Shown here piece by piece: positions 6,076 to 14,046 of a stretch of 32,411 bases of DNA. Each line of letters opens with the position of its first letter. The stretch's first letter is position 1. The notes under the pieces were generated by a model. It was not told the DNA's origin. It did not search any database and worked only from the letters and a program-made list of their open reading frames with translations. Origin of the DNA: DASQWC01 sp035640475 (GTDB lineage: Bacteria > Actinomycetota > JAICYB01); contig DASQWC010000074.1 of NCBI GenBank assembly GCA_035640475.1, forward strand, positions 1 through 32,411. The letters are read 5' to 3'. The position numbers were made by a program, and so were the translations under genes.

Positions 6076-7894
6076 TAGTGAGCTCCTCTTCGGTTCCCAG
6101 GTACCGGTTGATCACGACCGGGTCTTTTCTGATCGCCGCCGGCGCGCCCTCGGCGATGACGCGGCCGAAGTCGAGGACGTACACCCACTCGGCGATCGCG
6201 CCGACGACCGTCATGTCGTGCTCGACGAGCAGCACGGTCAGGGCGCGCTCGTCGCGGACACGCGCAACCACCTCCGCGATCGCGCTCGACTCCTCCTCGT
6301 CGAGTCCCGCCGTCGGCTCGTCGAGCAGGACGACCTTCGGCTCCCGGACGAGCACCGACGCCAGCTCGAGGCGCCGCAGGTCGGCCGACGAGAGCTGGTC
6401 GGGGAGTGCGTCTGCAATGTGCCCGAGCTCGAGCTCTTCGAGCATCCGTTGCGCCCGGGCTTCGAGCGCGCGTTCGGACCGGCGGGCCGATGGGAGCGCG
6501 AGGGCTTCGGCAAACGGGCCGGACTCTCGCATGATGTGTGCGGCGATCATCAGGTTCTCCTTCGCGCTGAACCCGCCGAACAACTCGATCGACTGGAACG
6601 TTCGCGCGAGGCCGAGCGCCGCCCGTCTGTGCGGGGGCATCTGCGTGACGTCGTCACCGCCGACGTAGACGCGGCCGGCATCGTGGGCGACGACACCGCT
6701 TAGACAGTTGAACAGCGTTGTCTTTCCGGCGCCGTTCGGACCGATGAGCGCGCAGATCTCGCCGTCCGGCACCCACACGTGCACGTCGTCGAGCGCTTGG
6801 ACACCGCCGAAATGAACGCTGACGCCGTCGGTTCGGATGATCGCCGGACCGCGCCGGCGTTCCGACGACACGAGCCGGCCGAGACGGCGTCCGCTCGTTT
6901 TCTTGCGACGGGATCTCCGGGCGTCGTGCGGCACCCGGCGAGGGCCGAGCAGCCCCTGCGGGCGGAGCGCAAGCGTGAGCACGAGTCCGACAGCAAAGAC
7001 GAATACGAGACGCTCACCCGAGATCAGGCGCAGCGGGCCGAAGCGAACGACCTCGGGAAGGAAGGCGGCGAGTGCACCGCCGAACGCGCCTCCGCGCAGC
7101 GTCCGCACGCCGCCGATGACCACGCCCGAGAGGACGAGAAACGACAGGTCGAGGTTGAACGAGTCCGGCGCGATGCCGAGCTTCAGACCGGCGAACAGCG
7201 CGCCGGCCAGGCCGGCGACACCGATCGAAACGACAAATGCAGCGGTGCGGTACCGGATGGCCGGGAGCCCGGCCACCTCCCCGGCGAGCTCCCGCTCGCG
7301 CAGCGCGAGCATCGCGCGGCGCGTCCCGCCGCGCGCAAGGTTGCGCAGCACCACATAGACGACCGCCCCGGCCCCCAATGAGAGGAGGTAGAAGGCGTGA
7401 TCCGAGGCGAACGACAACGACCCGATGCTCGGGCGCGCTACCGGCACGAAAGAGCTCTCGAACGGCGTCGCCGCGCGCAAGCCGCCGGCGAGCCAGGCGC
7501 CGAGATTGCGGAAGACGAGCTGCTCGAATACGAGGCCGATCGCGAGCGTCGCGACCGCGAGCTCCAGTCCTCTGAAGCGCACGGCCGCGAATCCGATCAG
7601 CAAGCTGAACGGAATCGTGAGGACGACGGCGCCGAGAAGCGCGACGAGCGACGGTGCGCCGTGCGCCGTCAGCGCAAACGATGCGTAGGCGCCCCAGCCG
7701 AGGCCGAGCGCGCCGACGTGGAGATTGAGCTGTCCGGTCCAGCCGGTGAGCACGACGAGGCTCAAGCCGAGCAGCGCGTACACGACCGCGAGCGTTGCGA
7801 CGAACGTCCAAAAGTCGCCGAGAGCCGGAACTCCGAACAGGAGCGCCGCCGCGGTGGCGGCAAAGGCGGCAAGGCGGAGCCTCTGGATGCTCAC
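6059..7894 (-). CDS. Fused LivM permease - LivG ATPase of a branched-chain amino acid type ABC transporter
   Basis: The 611-aa protein has an N-terminal LivM-like permease (residues 1 to about 320, many helices; LTGWTGQLNLHVGALGLGWG is the family's GxxSLG-type region). A basic linker (about 325-350, e.g. RRSRRKKTSGRR) leads to a LivG-like ATPase. Walker A GPNGAGKT is near residue 385 and Walker B VVLLDEPTAGLD follows; the H-loop is VEHDMTVV. The ABC signature is unusual: LSSADLRRLEL in place of the normal LSxGQxRRLEI, so the signature glycine is missing. The start is GTG, overlapping the livH stop (GTGA). Such permease-ATPase fusions exist in Actinobacteria; the degenerate signature suggests that one composite ATP site is weak, with LivF supplying the intact signature. 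Confidence 0.92.
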   Translation of the reverse strand: MSIQRLRLAAFAATAAALLFGVPALGDFWTFVATLAVVYALLGLSLVVLTGWTGQLNLHVGALGLGWGAYASFALTAHGAPSLVALLGAVVLTIPFSLLIGFAAVRFRGLELAVATLAIGLVFEQLVFRNLGAWLAGGLRAATPFESSFVPVARPSIGSLSFASDHAFYLLSLGAGAVVYVVLRNLARGGTRRAMLALRERELAGEVAGLPAIRYRTAAFVVSIGVAGLAGALFAGLKLGIAPDSFNLDLSFLVLSGVVIGGVRTLRGGAFGGALAAFLPEVVRFGPLRLISGERLVFVFAVGLVLTLALRPQGLLGPRRVPHDARRSRRKKTSGRRLGRLVSSERRRGPAIIRTDGVSVHFGGVQALDDVHVWVPDGEICALIGPNGAGKTTLFNCLSGVVAHDAGRVYVGGDDVTQMPPHRRAALGLARTFQSIELFGGFSAKENLMIAAHIMRESGPFAEALALPSARRSERALEARAQRMLEELELGHIADALPDQLSSADLRRLELASVLVREPKVVLLDEPTAGLDEEESSAIAEVVARVRDERALTVLLVEHDMTVVGAIAEWVYVLDFGRVIAEGAPAAIRKDPVVINRYLGTEEELTIARRA

Positions 7895-8778
7895 AGCGGG
7901 GTCCGTTCGCCGCCGACGAGCTCGGACAGCTTCGTCCCGCGCGCGCGGGTCGCAACGAGGACGGCGAACACGGCGATAAAGCCCAGCGTCTCCGACAGTC
8001 CGGCGACGTTGACCTCACTCGTGACGACACTGCGCACGATTCCGATGAGCACGCCGCCGGCAACCGTGAGCGGGAGGCTGACGAAGCCCCCGACGAGGGC
8101 CGCCGCGTAACCGGACACCATGATGAAGGTCATCTGCCACGGGTTCAGGACGAGCAGTGGTGTGAGCAGGATGCCGGCCAGCGCACCGAGCGCCGACGCC
8201 AGCACCCACGACAGCAGAGAGACGCGACCCGGTGAGATGCCGAGCAGCCGGGCCGACTGTTCGTTGTCGGCCGTCGCGGCGAGTGCCAGGCCGGTGAGCG
8301 AACGCCGGAACCACAGCGCCAGGACGAGCGTCACGAATGCAGTGACGCCGACGATCAGCAGCGTCTGGGCTCCCACGGGCTCCGATCCGATGCGGATCGT
8401 CCCCCGGACGAGCGGCGGCACGAACTGCTCGCTTCCACCCCAGATCACGCGCATGCCGACCTGGAGCGCGAGCACGAGTCCGAGCGTTGCGACGGTGCGT
8501 GTGATCGGATCGGCGAACCGCAAGGGGGCTACCGCGATGCGTTCGGCGATCGCGCCGACGATCGCACCGGCCGCAAGCGCCGCGAAGAACGAGGCGACGA
8601 CCGGCCAATCCCACAACACCGACAGCTGGAAGAACAGATACGCGTTGAAGCTCGCGAGCGCGCCCTGGGCGAACGTGAGCACGCGCGTCGAGCGATAGAT
8701 GACGACGACGCCCAGTCCCATCAGCGCGATGACGAACCCGGAAGCGAGCCCGTCGATGCCGTAGCGGAGGAATGCCAC
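7891..8778 (-). CDS. livH: Branched-chain amino acid type ABC permease LivH
   Basis: The 295-aa polytopic protein has about eight hydrophobic segments. The N-terminal pattern RYGIDGLASGFVIALMGLG and the following TFAQGALASFNAYLFF region match LivH permeases. The internal stretch ARLLGISPGRVSLLSWVLAS and the later GGFVSLPLTVAGGVLIGIV are also conserved. It forms the membrane channel with the LivM half of the downstream fusion protein. The start is GTG (ending at 8778), 19 bp after the stop of the binding-protein gene, with only a weak ribosome site, consistent with coupling. The last four bases overlap the start of the livM-livG gene. Confidence 0.93.
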   Translation of the reverse strand: MAFLRYGIDGLASGFVIALMGLGVVVIYRSTRVLTFAQGALASFNAYLFFQLSVLWDWPVVASFFAALAAGAIVGAIAERIAVAPLRFADPITRTVATLGLVLALQVGMRVIWGGSEQFVPPLVRGTIRIGSEPVGAQTLLIVGVTAFVTLVLALWFRRSLTGLALAATADNEQSARLLGISPGRVSLLSWVLASALGALAGILLTPLLVLNPWQMTFIMVSGYAAALVGGFVSLPLTVAGGVLIGIVRSVVTSEVNVAGLSETLGFIAVFAVLVATRARGTKLSELVGGERTPL

Positions 8779-8797
8779 CTACGTCACGATTGGACCG

Positions 8798-10177
8798 CTA
8801 CGGACGTCCCTGCCGCGGCCACGTCTCGGTTCGCCACGCGTCGATCGGACCGGCGACCTTGACCCACTTACCTTTCGCCGCTCGGACGACCCAGATGTTG
8901 TGGTTCCCGCCGTGCGTGCTCGGGGGCGGGCGAAGGTTCACGTCCTTGCACAGCCCGTGGCAGTCGTAGGCCGTGATCCCGGCTGCGGCGTCGAGAAGGC
9001 CGGGCCTCGTGAGCGACGGACTCTTCTTGAACGTCTCGCGAATCAGGTCCTCGACGAGCCTCGCGCTTGCATAGCCGAGGCTCGAGAAGTAGCCGAAGTC
9101 GGCGTCCCGGTAGTACGTCGTTACGATCTTCTTCATCTCGCGGTTGGGAGCGACGTCGACGGAGTCCGGCAGAACCGCGCCGTTGGCGTACGTGCCGTCG
9201 GCAACGGGGCCCGATTGGTCGAGCGTGAGGTTCATGTAGATCCCGTGCTGTCCGAGCCAGCCTGCCGGCGGCACGTAGTTCACCTCTCGGCATTGCACGA
9301 GGAGCTTCACCGCCGTCGCGGGGTCGGTGACGATGAACACCGAGTCGACGCGCTCGTTCTGCATGTTGCGGCAGATCGTCGCGTACTCCGTGTCCGAGTA
9401 GTTGACCAGCTGTTCGCGGACGACGCTGCAGCCGAGCTTCGGACAAATGACTCCCTTCAGCTCGCGCAGGTAGGTCTTCGCCGGCGCAACGTTGAGGACG
9501 ACCGCCCCGAGCTTGCGCGGAGCCGTCCCGCGATCCTTCGCGACCTGCCGGTACCAATGGCTGAAGAGCGCGTGTGCCATCGGTTCGATGGGGGCGCCGA
9601 CCGTCACGACGTTGCGGGCGCTGAAGCCTTCCACATTGATTCCGTCGTAGCCGACCCATGGGACGCCCTGGCGCTCGAGCTGCCCCGTCACGGTGAAGGA
9701 GAACGGCGTAAAGCTCGGCCCCATCGCGAAGACGCCGTCCTGCTCGATGAGCTTCTTCGCACAAGTCGTCGAGCGCGTGTCGTTGGCTTCGTCGTCGCAC
9801 GGAATGAACTGGATCTTTGTGCCGTCGATGCCGCCGTGGTCGTTGAGCCAGCGGAAGTACGCGTTGGCCGATTGAAAGGCCGGCACACCCAGCCGCGAGA
9901 GACCGCCGGACAGCGGGAAGAGCCCGCCGATCTTCACGACGCCGCCCCGGCGCACGACGGTTTGCCCCTTGGCCGCGCCGGCGCCGGCGCCGCCGACCGT
10001 TTCTGTGCGTGTCGTGTCTTCGCCGCCCGGCCCGGTCGTCGCCTGCGCCGCCGCGCCGGCCTCGGGCGACGCGGTCGTGCCCGCGACGTTCGTCTTCTCC
10101 TCGAAACGAGCCGCGCACGATGCGAGCAGGAACACGCTCGCGATCACGGCAACCCACGACACCGGTCGGCGATGCAT
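8798..10177 (-). CDS. Periplasmic-type substrate-binding lipoprotein of liv ABC transporter
   Basis: The 459-aa precursor has a lipoprotein signal peptide with lipobox LLASC (Cys21), followed by an Ala/Thr/Gly-rich linker to about residue 75. The mature part is a Peripla_BP_6/LivJK-type binding protein: KIGGLFPLSGGLSRLGVPAF, then a GGIDGTKIQFIPCDDEANDT strand-loop, and SPSLTRPGLLDAA near the end. It captures the substrate outside the membrane for LivH/LivM. The ligand cannot be deduced; the family covers branched-chain amino acids, amides, urea and aromatic acids. The start ATG follows AAGGAG closely. It is the first gene of a six-gene minus-strand run and lies downstream of a 12-bp inverted repeat that may separate it from the dsrE-like gene. 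Confidence 0.92.
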   Translation of the reverse strand: MHRRPVSWVAVIASVFLLASCAARFEEKTNVAGTTASPEAGAAAQATTGPGGEDTTRTETVGGAGAGAAKGQTVVRRGGVVKIGGLFPLSGGLSRLGVPAFQSANAYFRWLNDHGGIDGTKIQFIPCDDEANDTRSTTCAKKLIEQDGVFAMGPSFTPFSFTVTGQLERQGVPWVGYDGINVEGFSARNVVTVGAPIEPMAHALFSHWYRQVAKDRGTAPRKLGAVVLNVAPAKTYLRELKGVICPKLGCSVVREQLVNYSDTEYATICRNMQNERVDSVFIVTDPATAVKLLVQCREVNYVPPAGWLGQHGIYMNLTLDQSGPVADGTYANGAVLPDSVDVAPNREMKKIVTTYYRDADFGYFSSLGYASARLVEDLIRETFKKSPSLTRPGLLDAAAGITAYDCHGLCKDVNLRPPPSTHGGNHNIWVVRAAKGKWVKVAGPIDAWRTETWPRQGRP

Positions 10178-10217
10178 CGTCTCTCCTTATCTAGCGCTCC
10201 GAGGGCCGCGAACAGCA

Positions 10218-10243
10218 ACAAGGGCCGGCAAGCCGGCCCTTGT
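10218..10243 (-). terminator. Perfect 12-bp inverted repeat between dsrE-like gene and liv operon
   Basis: ACAAGGGCCGGC (10218-10229) and GCCGGCCCTTGT (10232-10243) form a perfect 12-bp stem with a two-base gap. On the minus strand it follows the dsrE-like gene and is trailed by TGCTGTTC, so it is a plausible terminator for that gene, though without a clean T run. It could also act as a symmetric mRNA-stability stem. Confidence 0.55.
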
Positions 10244-10273
10244 CACCTCTCTCCCCCGAGAAACCTCCTAACA

Positions 10274-10295
10274 GGGGCGCGCATACGCGCGATCC
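10274..10295. repeat. Single copy of a GC-rich hairpin repeat (GGGGCGCGC...CGCGCGATCC)
   Basis: This 22-bp sequence contains GCGCG-CATA-CGCGC, a 5-bp stem with a tetraloop, flanked by GGG and ATCC. It is a close variant of the two tandem copies at 11441-11500. Here it lies in the non-coding gap just 3' of the dsrE-like gene. Confidence 0.6.
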
Positions 10296-10301
10296 TGAGA
10301 A

Positions 10302-10847
10302 TCAAATAAATAGGTTGATCTCCGATTCGCTCATCCGCTGGATGGCGGTGGCGGCGCCGACGGTGTCGGGGAGACCGTCGATCAGATCGTTGCGGTCGAG
10401 GCCCATCAGGTCCAGCGACATTTGGCACGGCCAGAGCTTCACGCCGAGGTCCTGTGCCATCCGCAGGAGTTCGGCCGGCTTCGCGACCTTGTACTGCTTT
10501 GCGAGCTGCTTCATCATCATCGGCCCCATGCCGCCCATGTTCAGCTGCGACAGACCGAGATGGTCGGTCCCACCGCGGTTGAAGAGGGAGAGCATGCGCT
10601 GCTTGAAGCCCTTGCCCGTGATCCGCTTGTTGTTCTTCTGAAGGATCCGCAGGCCCCAGAACGTGAAGAAGACCGTGACGTCCATCCCGGACGCCGCGGC
10701 GGTGGTGGCCAGGATCAGCGTGGGCCACGCCTTGTCGAGGGTCCCCGACCAGGCGATGATCGTCATCTTCTTCTGGCCGTTCGAACCGTTGGTCTCGGCC
10801 TTCGCCTGCGGCTGCGGTGCCTTTTTCGGCTTTGTTGCAGTTGCCAT
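10302..10847 (-). CDS. DsrE/DsrF-like (DsrE2) sulfurtransferase-family protein
   Basis: The 181-aa protein has a 25-residue Ala/Lys/Pro-rich leader and then a DsrE-fold domain: KMTIIAWSGTLDKAWPTLI, a GMDVTVFFTFWGL strand, and the conserved cysteine segment KLWPCQMSLDLMGL (Cys at about residue 142). The internal Met-rich loop NMGGMGPMMMKQL is typical of the DsrE2-like/peroxiredoxin-like subgroup (PF13686). Members relay sulfane sulfur as cysteine persulfide, often beside rhodanese and TusA genes. It is transcribed away from the Rrf2-sulfite reductase operon across a 136-bp shared promoter region, suggesting common control. GAGGAGG just upstream supports the ATG. The mRNA leader contains a stem (TGGAGCC/GGCTCCA, 10861-10887). 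Confidence 0.88.
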   Translation of the reverse strand: MATATKPKKAPQPQAKAETNGSNGQKKMTIIAWSGTLDKAWPTLILATTAAASGMDVTVFFTFWGLRILQKNNKRITGKGFKQRMLSLFNRGGTDHLGLSQLNMGGMGPMMMKQLAKQYKVAKPAELLRMAQDLGVKLWPCQMSLDLMGLDRNDLIDGLPDTVGAATAIQRMSESEINLFI

Positions 10848-10908
10848 TGCTTCCTCCTCATGGAGCCCCTCGGGGGACTAGGCTCCACGGCCCATACTCT
10901 ACTGGCTT

Positions 10909-10964
10909 GGTAGGGATTTGTCTAGGTTGAATTTCCGGCGAATATGGGGTATTCATTTCCTACC
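10909..10964 (+). promoter_or_regulatory. Divergent promoter/operator region of the sulfate assimilation operon
   Basis: A candidate promoter toward the Rrf2 gene is TTGAAT (10927-10932), a 17-bp spacer, then TATTCA (10950-10955). A perfect inverted repeat GAATA-TGGGG-TATTC (10940-10954) overlaps the -10 and is nested in a wider TGAAT...ATTCA pair. A second pair, GGTAGG (10909-10914) and CCTACC (10959-10964), brackets the region. Rrf2 proteins bind such dyads, so autoregulation is likely. Which dyad is the operator is not decidable here. Confidence 0.5.
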
Positions 10965-10983
10965 GGGTTAGGAGCTGCATGCG

Positions 10984-11430
10984 ATGAGGTTTTCCCAGCG
11001 CACCGAGTACGCCCTGCGGGCTTTGGTCGAGCTCGGGGGCAGACAGCAGGCCGGGCCGGTCCCCAGCCGGGAGATCGCCCGGCTCCAGAAGATCCCGGAG
11101 CGCTTCTGCGAGCAGGTACTGGCCGACCTACGCCGCGCCGGCCTCATCGAGAGCCAGCGCGGGGCGACGGGAGGCGTGAAGCTCGCCCGCGACCCGGCCA
11201 CGCTCACGGTCAGCGAGGTCGTCGAAGTCGTCGAAGGCCCCGTAGTCACCCAGGCTTGTCTGGATCCCTTCGACGACGACGCACGGTCGCAAGCGCACTC
11301 CTCGATCCAAGAGCTGTGGCTCGACGTCCAGATCACGATTCGCGACCGGCTGGCAAGCGTGACGCTCGCCGACCTCGTCGCACGCCAGCAGGAGCTCGAC
11401 CAGAGCTCGTACCTCGTCTTCCAGATCTGA
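10984..11430 (+). CDS. Rrf2 family transcriptional regulator (likely sulfur/cysteine regulator)
   Basis: The 148-aa protein starts with MRFSQRTEYALRALVELG, the Rrf2 signature, followed by the winged helix with IPERFCEQVLADLRRAGLI and the wing SQRGATGGVKLAR. The dimerisation helix follows (SSIQELWLDVQITIRDRLA). Only two cysteines are present (in RFCEQ and QACLD), and the three-cysteine cluster of IscR is absent, so it is more like the CymR-type cysteine regulators than an Fe-S sensor. Its TGA shares one base with the ATG of the sulfite reductase gene (TGATG), so regulator and enzyme are coupled. AGGAG lies nine bases before ATG. A role as sensor of sulfide/cysteine status is inference from context. 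Confidence 0.9.
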   Translation: MRFSQRTEYALRALVELGGRQQAGPVPSREIARLQKIPERFCEQVLADLRRAGLIESQRGATGGVKLARDPATLTVSEVVEVVEGPVVTQACLDPFDDDARSQAHSSIQELWLDVQITIRDRLASVTLADLVARQQELDQSSYLVFQI

Positions 11431-13277
11431 TGAGCCAGTCAGAAGGGGCGCGCGAACGCGCATCCAACTTAGAGGGGGCGCGCGAACGCGCATCCATCAA
11501 GATCCCGCGGCCCAAGCGCGGCGGCGAAGGTCAGTGGGCTATGGGCTACCGCGAGCCGCTCAACGCCGCCGAGCAGATGAAGCGAGACGACAATCCGCTC
11601 AACGTCCGGGACCGGATCTTCTCCTACGCCGAGCAATGGCGCCGCGGCGAGATCACGAGCGTGGACAACATCTTCGTGGCCGATCTCCGCTCACGCTTCC
11701 GCTGGTACGGCATCTACACGCAGCGTCCCGAGGAGGACGGCTACTTCATGTGGCGCATCCGCATCCCCGGCGGCGTGCTGACCTCCGAGCAGACGCGCGT
11801 CATCGGGCGGATCTCGCAAGAGTTCGGACGCGACGTGGCCGACGTGACCGACAGGCAGAACATTCAGCTCCACTGGATCCGGCTGCCGGACATTCCCGAG
11901 ATCTGGGAGCGTCTCGAAGCCGTCGGGCTGCAAACGACCGAGGCGTGCGGCGATACGCCGCGCAACATCCTCGGCTGCCCACTCGCCGGCATCGACGCCG
12001 ACGAGATCATCGACGGCACGCCGTTCGTCGACGCGTGCAACGAGCGCATCGTGGGCGATCTCGAGTTCTCGAATCTTCCGCGCAAGTACAAGCCGTCCAT
12101 TACGGGGTGCCGTCACCAGTGCGCTGTGCACGAAGCCAACGATGTGTCGTTCGTCGGTGTGACGCGGGACGACGGAGCGACCGGCTTCGACGTGTGGGTC
12201 GGCGGCGGACTGTCGTCCACCCCTCACTTCGCGCAGCGCCTGGGCGCCTTCGTGCCTCCCGAGCAGTTGGTCGACGTGTTCGTCGGCGTTACGTCGATCT
12301 TCCGCGACTACGGCTACCGCCGCTCGCGCAACAAGGCGCGCCTGAAGTTCCTCATGGCCGACTGGGGGCCGGAGCTCTTCCGTCAGGTACTCGAGGAGCG
12401 CTACCTCGGCTACGCGCTGGAGGACGGCCCGGCGGCCAAGCCGTCCGACGACGTGCACCGCGACCATACGGGCGTCGGGCGCCAGAAGGACGGCCAGAAC
12501 TACGTCGGTTTCGCGCTGCGCAACGGACGGATCACGGGCACCGAGCTCGTCGCACTGGCCGATCTCGCCGACGCCGAGGGTCTCGGCCGCCTGCGCACGA
12601 CGCCCCAGCAGAAGATGGTGCTTCTCGACATTCCCGACGAGCGGCTCGCGGCGACGATGGACAAGCTCGAATCGCTTGGGTTCCCGGTGTTCTCATCCGC
12701 GTTTCGCACGGGAATGATGGCGTGCACCGGCATCGAGTTCTGCAAGCTCTCGATCGTCGAGACGAAGGCCCGGGCCGAGTGGCTCTACTCGGATCTCGAG
12801 AAGCGCCTGCCCGACTTCGACGAGCCGATCCGCATCAACGTCAACGGCTGCCCCAACTCATGCGCTCGCTACCAGCTCGCCGACATCGGCTTCATGGGCG
12901 TGCTCGTGACCGAGAAGGTCAACGGCAACGGCGAGGTCGACCGTCTCGAGGGGTTCAACGTGCACCTCGGCGGTCACCTCGGCGAACAGCGAGCATTCGG
13001 GCGTAAGGTGCGCGGTCTGCGCATCCGAGCCGACGAGCTTTCGACGTACGCCGAGCGCCTGCTACGCGTGTATCTGGAGCAGCGCAGCGGTCAGCGCAGT
13101 TTCGGCGAGTGGGTCAACACGCTTGATCAGAAGCGTCTCAATGAGCTGGCGCAGGGAGCCGCGAAAGGACTGGAGCGCGTCGGTCCCAAGCCCCTGGCCG
13201 AGGAGGACATCCGTCCTGATGACAATCGAGATGAAGAGCGAGAGCGATTCCGTCAAAAGGTCGCTGCCGCTCGCTGA
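11430..13277 (+). CDS. Ferredoxin-type assimilatory sulfite (nitrite) reductase, siroheme [4Fe-4S]
   Basis: The 615-aa protein has two repeated nitrite/sulfite reductase ferredoxin-like half domains and two siroheme domains. The cluster and siroheme cysteines are all present: C432xxxxxC438 (CTGIEFC) and C474xxxC478 (CPNSC). The adjacent genes (APS reductase, ATP sulfurylase) make sulfite, not nitrite, the likely substrate: six-electron reduction to sulfide. ATG 11430 shares its first base with the Rrf2 stop. The first 22 residues contain the repeated peptide EGARERAS encoded by a tandem 30-bp DNA repeat and look foreign to the enzyme. Conserved sequence begins only near GYREPLNAAEQMKRDDNPL (about residue 38). 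An internal start there is possible. Confidence 0.93.
   Translation: MSQSEGARERASNLEGARERASIKIPRPKRGGEGQWAMGYREPLNAAEQMKRDDNPLNVRDRIFSYAEQWRRGEITSVDNIFVADLRSRFRWYGIYTQRPEEDGYFMWRIRIPGGVLTSEQTRVIGRISQEFGRDVADVTDRQNIQLHWIRLPDIPEIWERLEAVGLQTTEACGDTPRNILGCPLAGIDADEIIDGTPFVDACNERIVGDLEFSNLPRKYKPSITGCRHQCAVHEANDVSFVGVTRDDGATGFDVWVGGGLSSTPHFAQRLGAFVPPEQLVDVFVGVTSIFRDYGYRRSRNKARLKFLMADWGPELFRQVLEERYLGYALEDGPAAKPSDDVHRDHTGVGRQKDGQNYVGFALRNGRITGTELVALADLADAEGLGRLRTTPQQKMVLLDIPDERLAATMDKLESLGFPVFSSAFRTGMMACTGIEFCKLSIVETKARAEWLYSDLEKRLPDFDEPIRINVNGCPNSCARYQLADIGFMGVLVTEKVNGNGEVDRLEGFNVHLGGHLGEQRAFGRKVRGLRIRADELSTYAERLLRVYLEQRSGQRSFGEWVNTLDQKRLNELAQGAAKGLERVGPKPLAEEDIRPDDNRDEERERFRQKVAAAR
11441..11500 (+). 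repeat. Tandem 30-bp repeat encoding EGARERAS inside the sulfite reductase N-terminus
   Basis: Two 30-bp units (11441-11470 and 11471-11500) share GGGGCGCGCGAACGCGCATC. Each contains GCGCG-CGAA-CGCGC, a small hairpin. Because the unit length is a multiple of three, both copies are read in the same frame and give EGARERAS twice. A diverged third copy is at 10274-10295. Confidence 0.8.
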
Positions 13278-14034
13278 CTTTCACCCGGATCCGGGTGACG
13301 TCGACGAGCTGAGCAGGCGCTTCGAGCGCGCGCACCCGCGCGAGATCCTCGCGTGGGCGTTTGAGTACATCCCAGACCTCGTCGTCGGAACGAGCTTTCA
13401 GCTCGGCGGGCTGGTGAACATATTCCTCGCGCGCGAAGTGATCGAGCCGGTGCGTGTGCTGTTTCTGGAGACCGGCTTCCACTTCCCGGAGACGCTCGCG
13501 TTCCGCGATCGCCTCGTCGAGGAGTGGGGGATCGAGATGCTCGAGACGAAGCCCACGCTGGGCCCGGAGCGCCAGGCGCGCGAGATCCACCCGGAGCTGT
13601 ACAAAGCCGACCCGGATCAGTGCTGCTACCTGAACAAGGTCCTGCCGATGGAGGCCATTCTCGATGAGATCGGCGGATGGGTCACCGGCGTTCGCCGCGA
13701 CCAGGGACCGTCTCGCATCAACACCCCGGTCTTCGAAGTGCAGGAGCTGACGTCCGGTCGCATCGTCTGGAAGGTCAACCCGCAGGCGCACTGGACGCGC
13801 GACGAGGTGAAGGAGTTCGTGGCCGAGCACGACATCCCGACGCATCCGCTCTACGAGGAGGGATACCTGTCGATCGGCTGCGCGCCGTGCACACGCCCGG
13901 TGGCCAACGGCGAGGACGAGCGTGCCGGACGCTGGGACGGCTTCGACAAGGCCGAGTGCGGCATCCACGCGATCGGGAATGGGAACGGCAACGGGAGCGC
14001 GGTCGTTTCGGCCATCCCCGTCCGCGCCCGTTAG
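13219..14034 (+). CDS. cysH: Assimilatory adenylyl-sulfate (APS) reductase, CysH family
   Basis: The 271-aa protein belongs to the PAPS/APS reductase family. It has the paired-cysteine motif C135-C136 (QCCYLNK), C221xxC224 (GCAPCTRP) that binds a [4Fe-4S] cluster and marks APS-reducing enzymes, and the catalytic cysteine C247 in ECGIH. Other conserved parts are TSFQLGG and FLETGFHFPETL. The enzyme reduces adenylyl sulfate to sulfite and AMP using thioredoxin-like donors. The gene starts within the last 59 bp of the sulfite reductase gene; ATG 13219 is 12 bases after AGGAGG, a rather long spacing, and ATG 13231 is an alternative. The tail is low-complexity (GNGNGNGS). It supplies sulfite to the upstream enzyme. 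Confidence 0.93.
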   Translation: MTIEMKSESDSVKRSLPLADFHPDPGDVDELSRRFERAHPREILAWAFEYIPDLVVGTSFQLGGLVNIFLAREVIEPVRVLFLETGFHFPETLAFRDRLVEEWGIEMLETKPTLGPERQAREIHPELYKADPDQCCYLNKVLPMEAILDEIGGWVTGVRRDQGPSRINTPVFEVQELTSGRIVWKVNPQAHWTRDEVKEFVAEHDIPTHPLYEEGYLSIGCAPCTRPVANGEDERAGRWDGFDKAECGIHAIGNGNGNGSAVVSAIPVRAR

Positions 14035-14046
14035 TCTCAGGAGCCC

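Noticed and set aside
11534..13006. 490-codon frame within the sulfite reductase gene
   Set aside because: Arg-rich shadow of the real frame, which has all siroheme cysteines.
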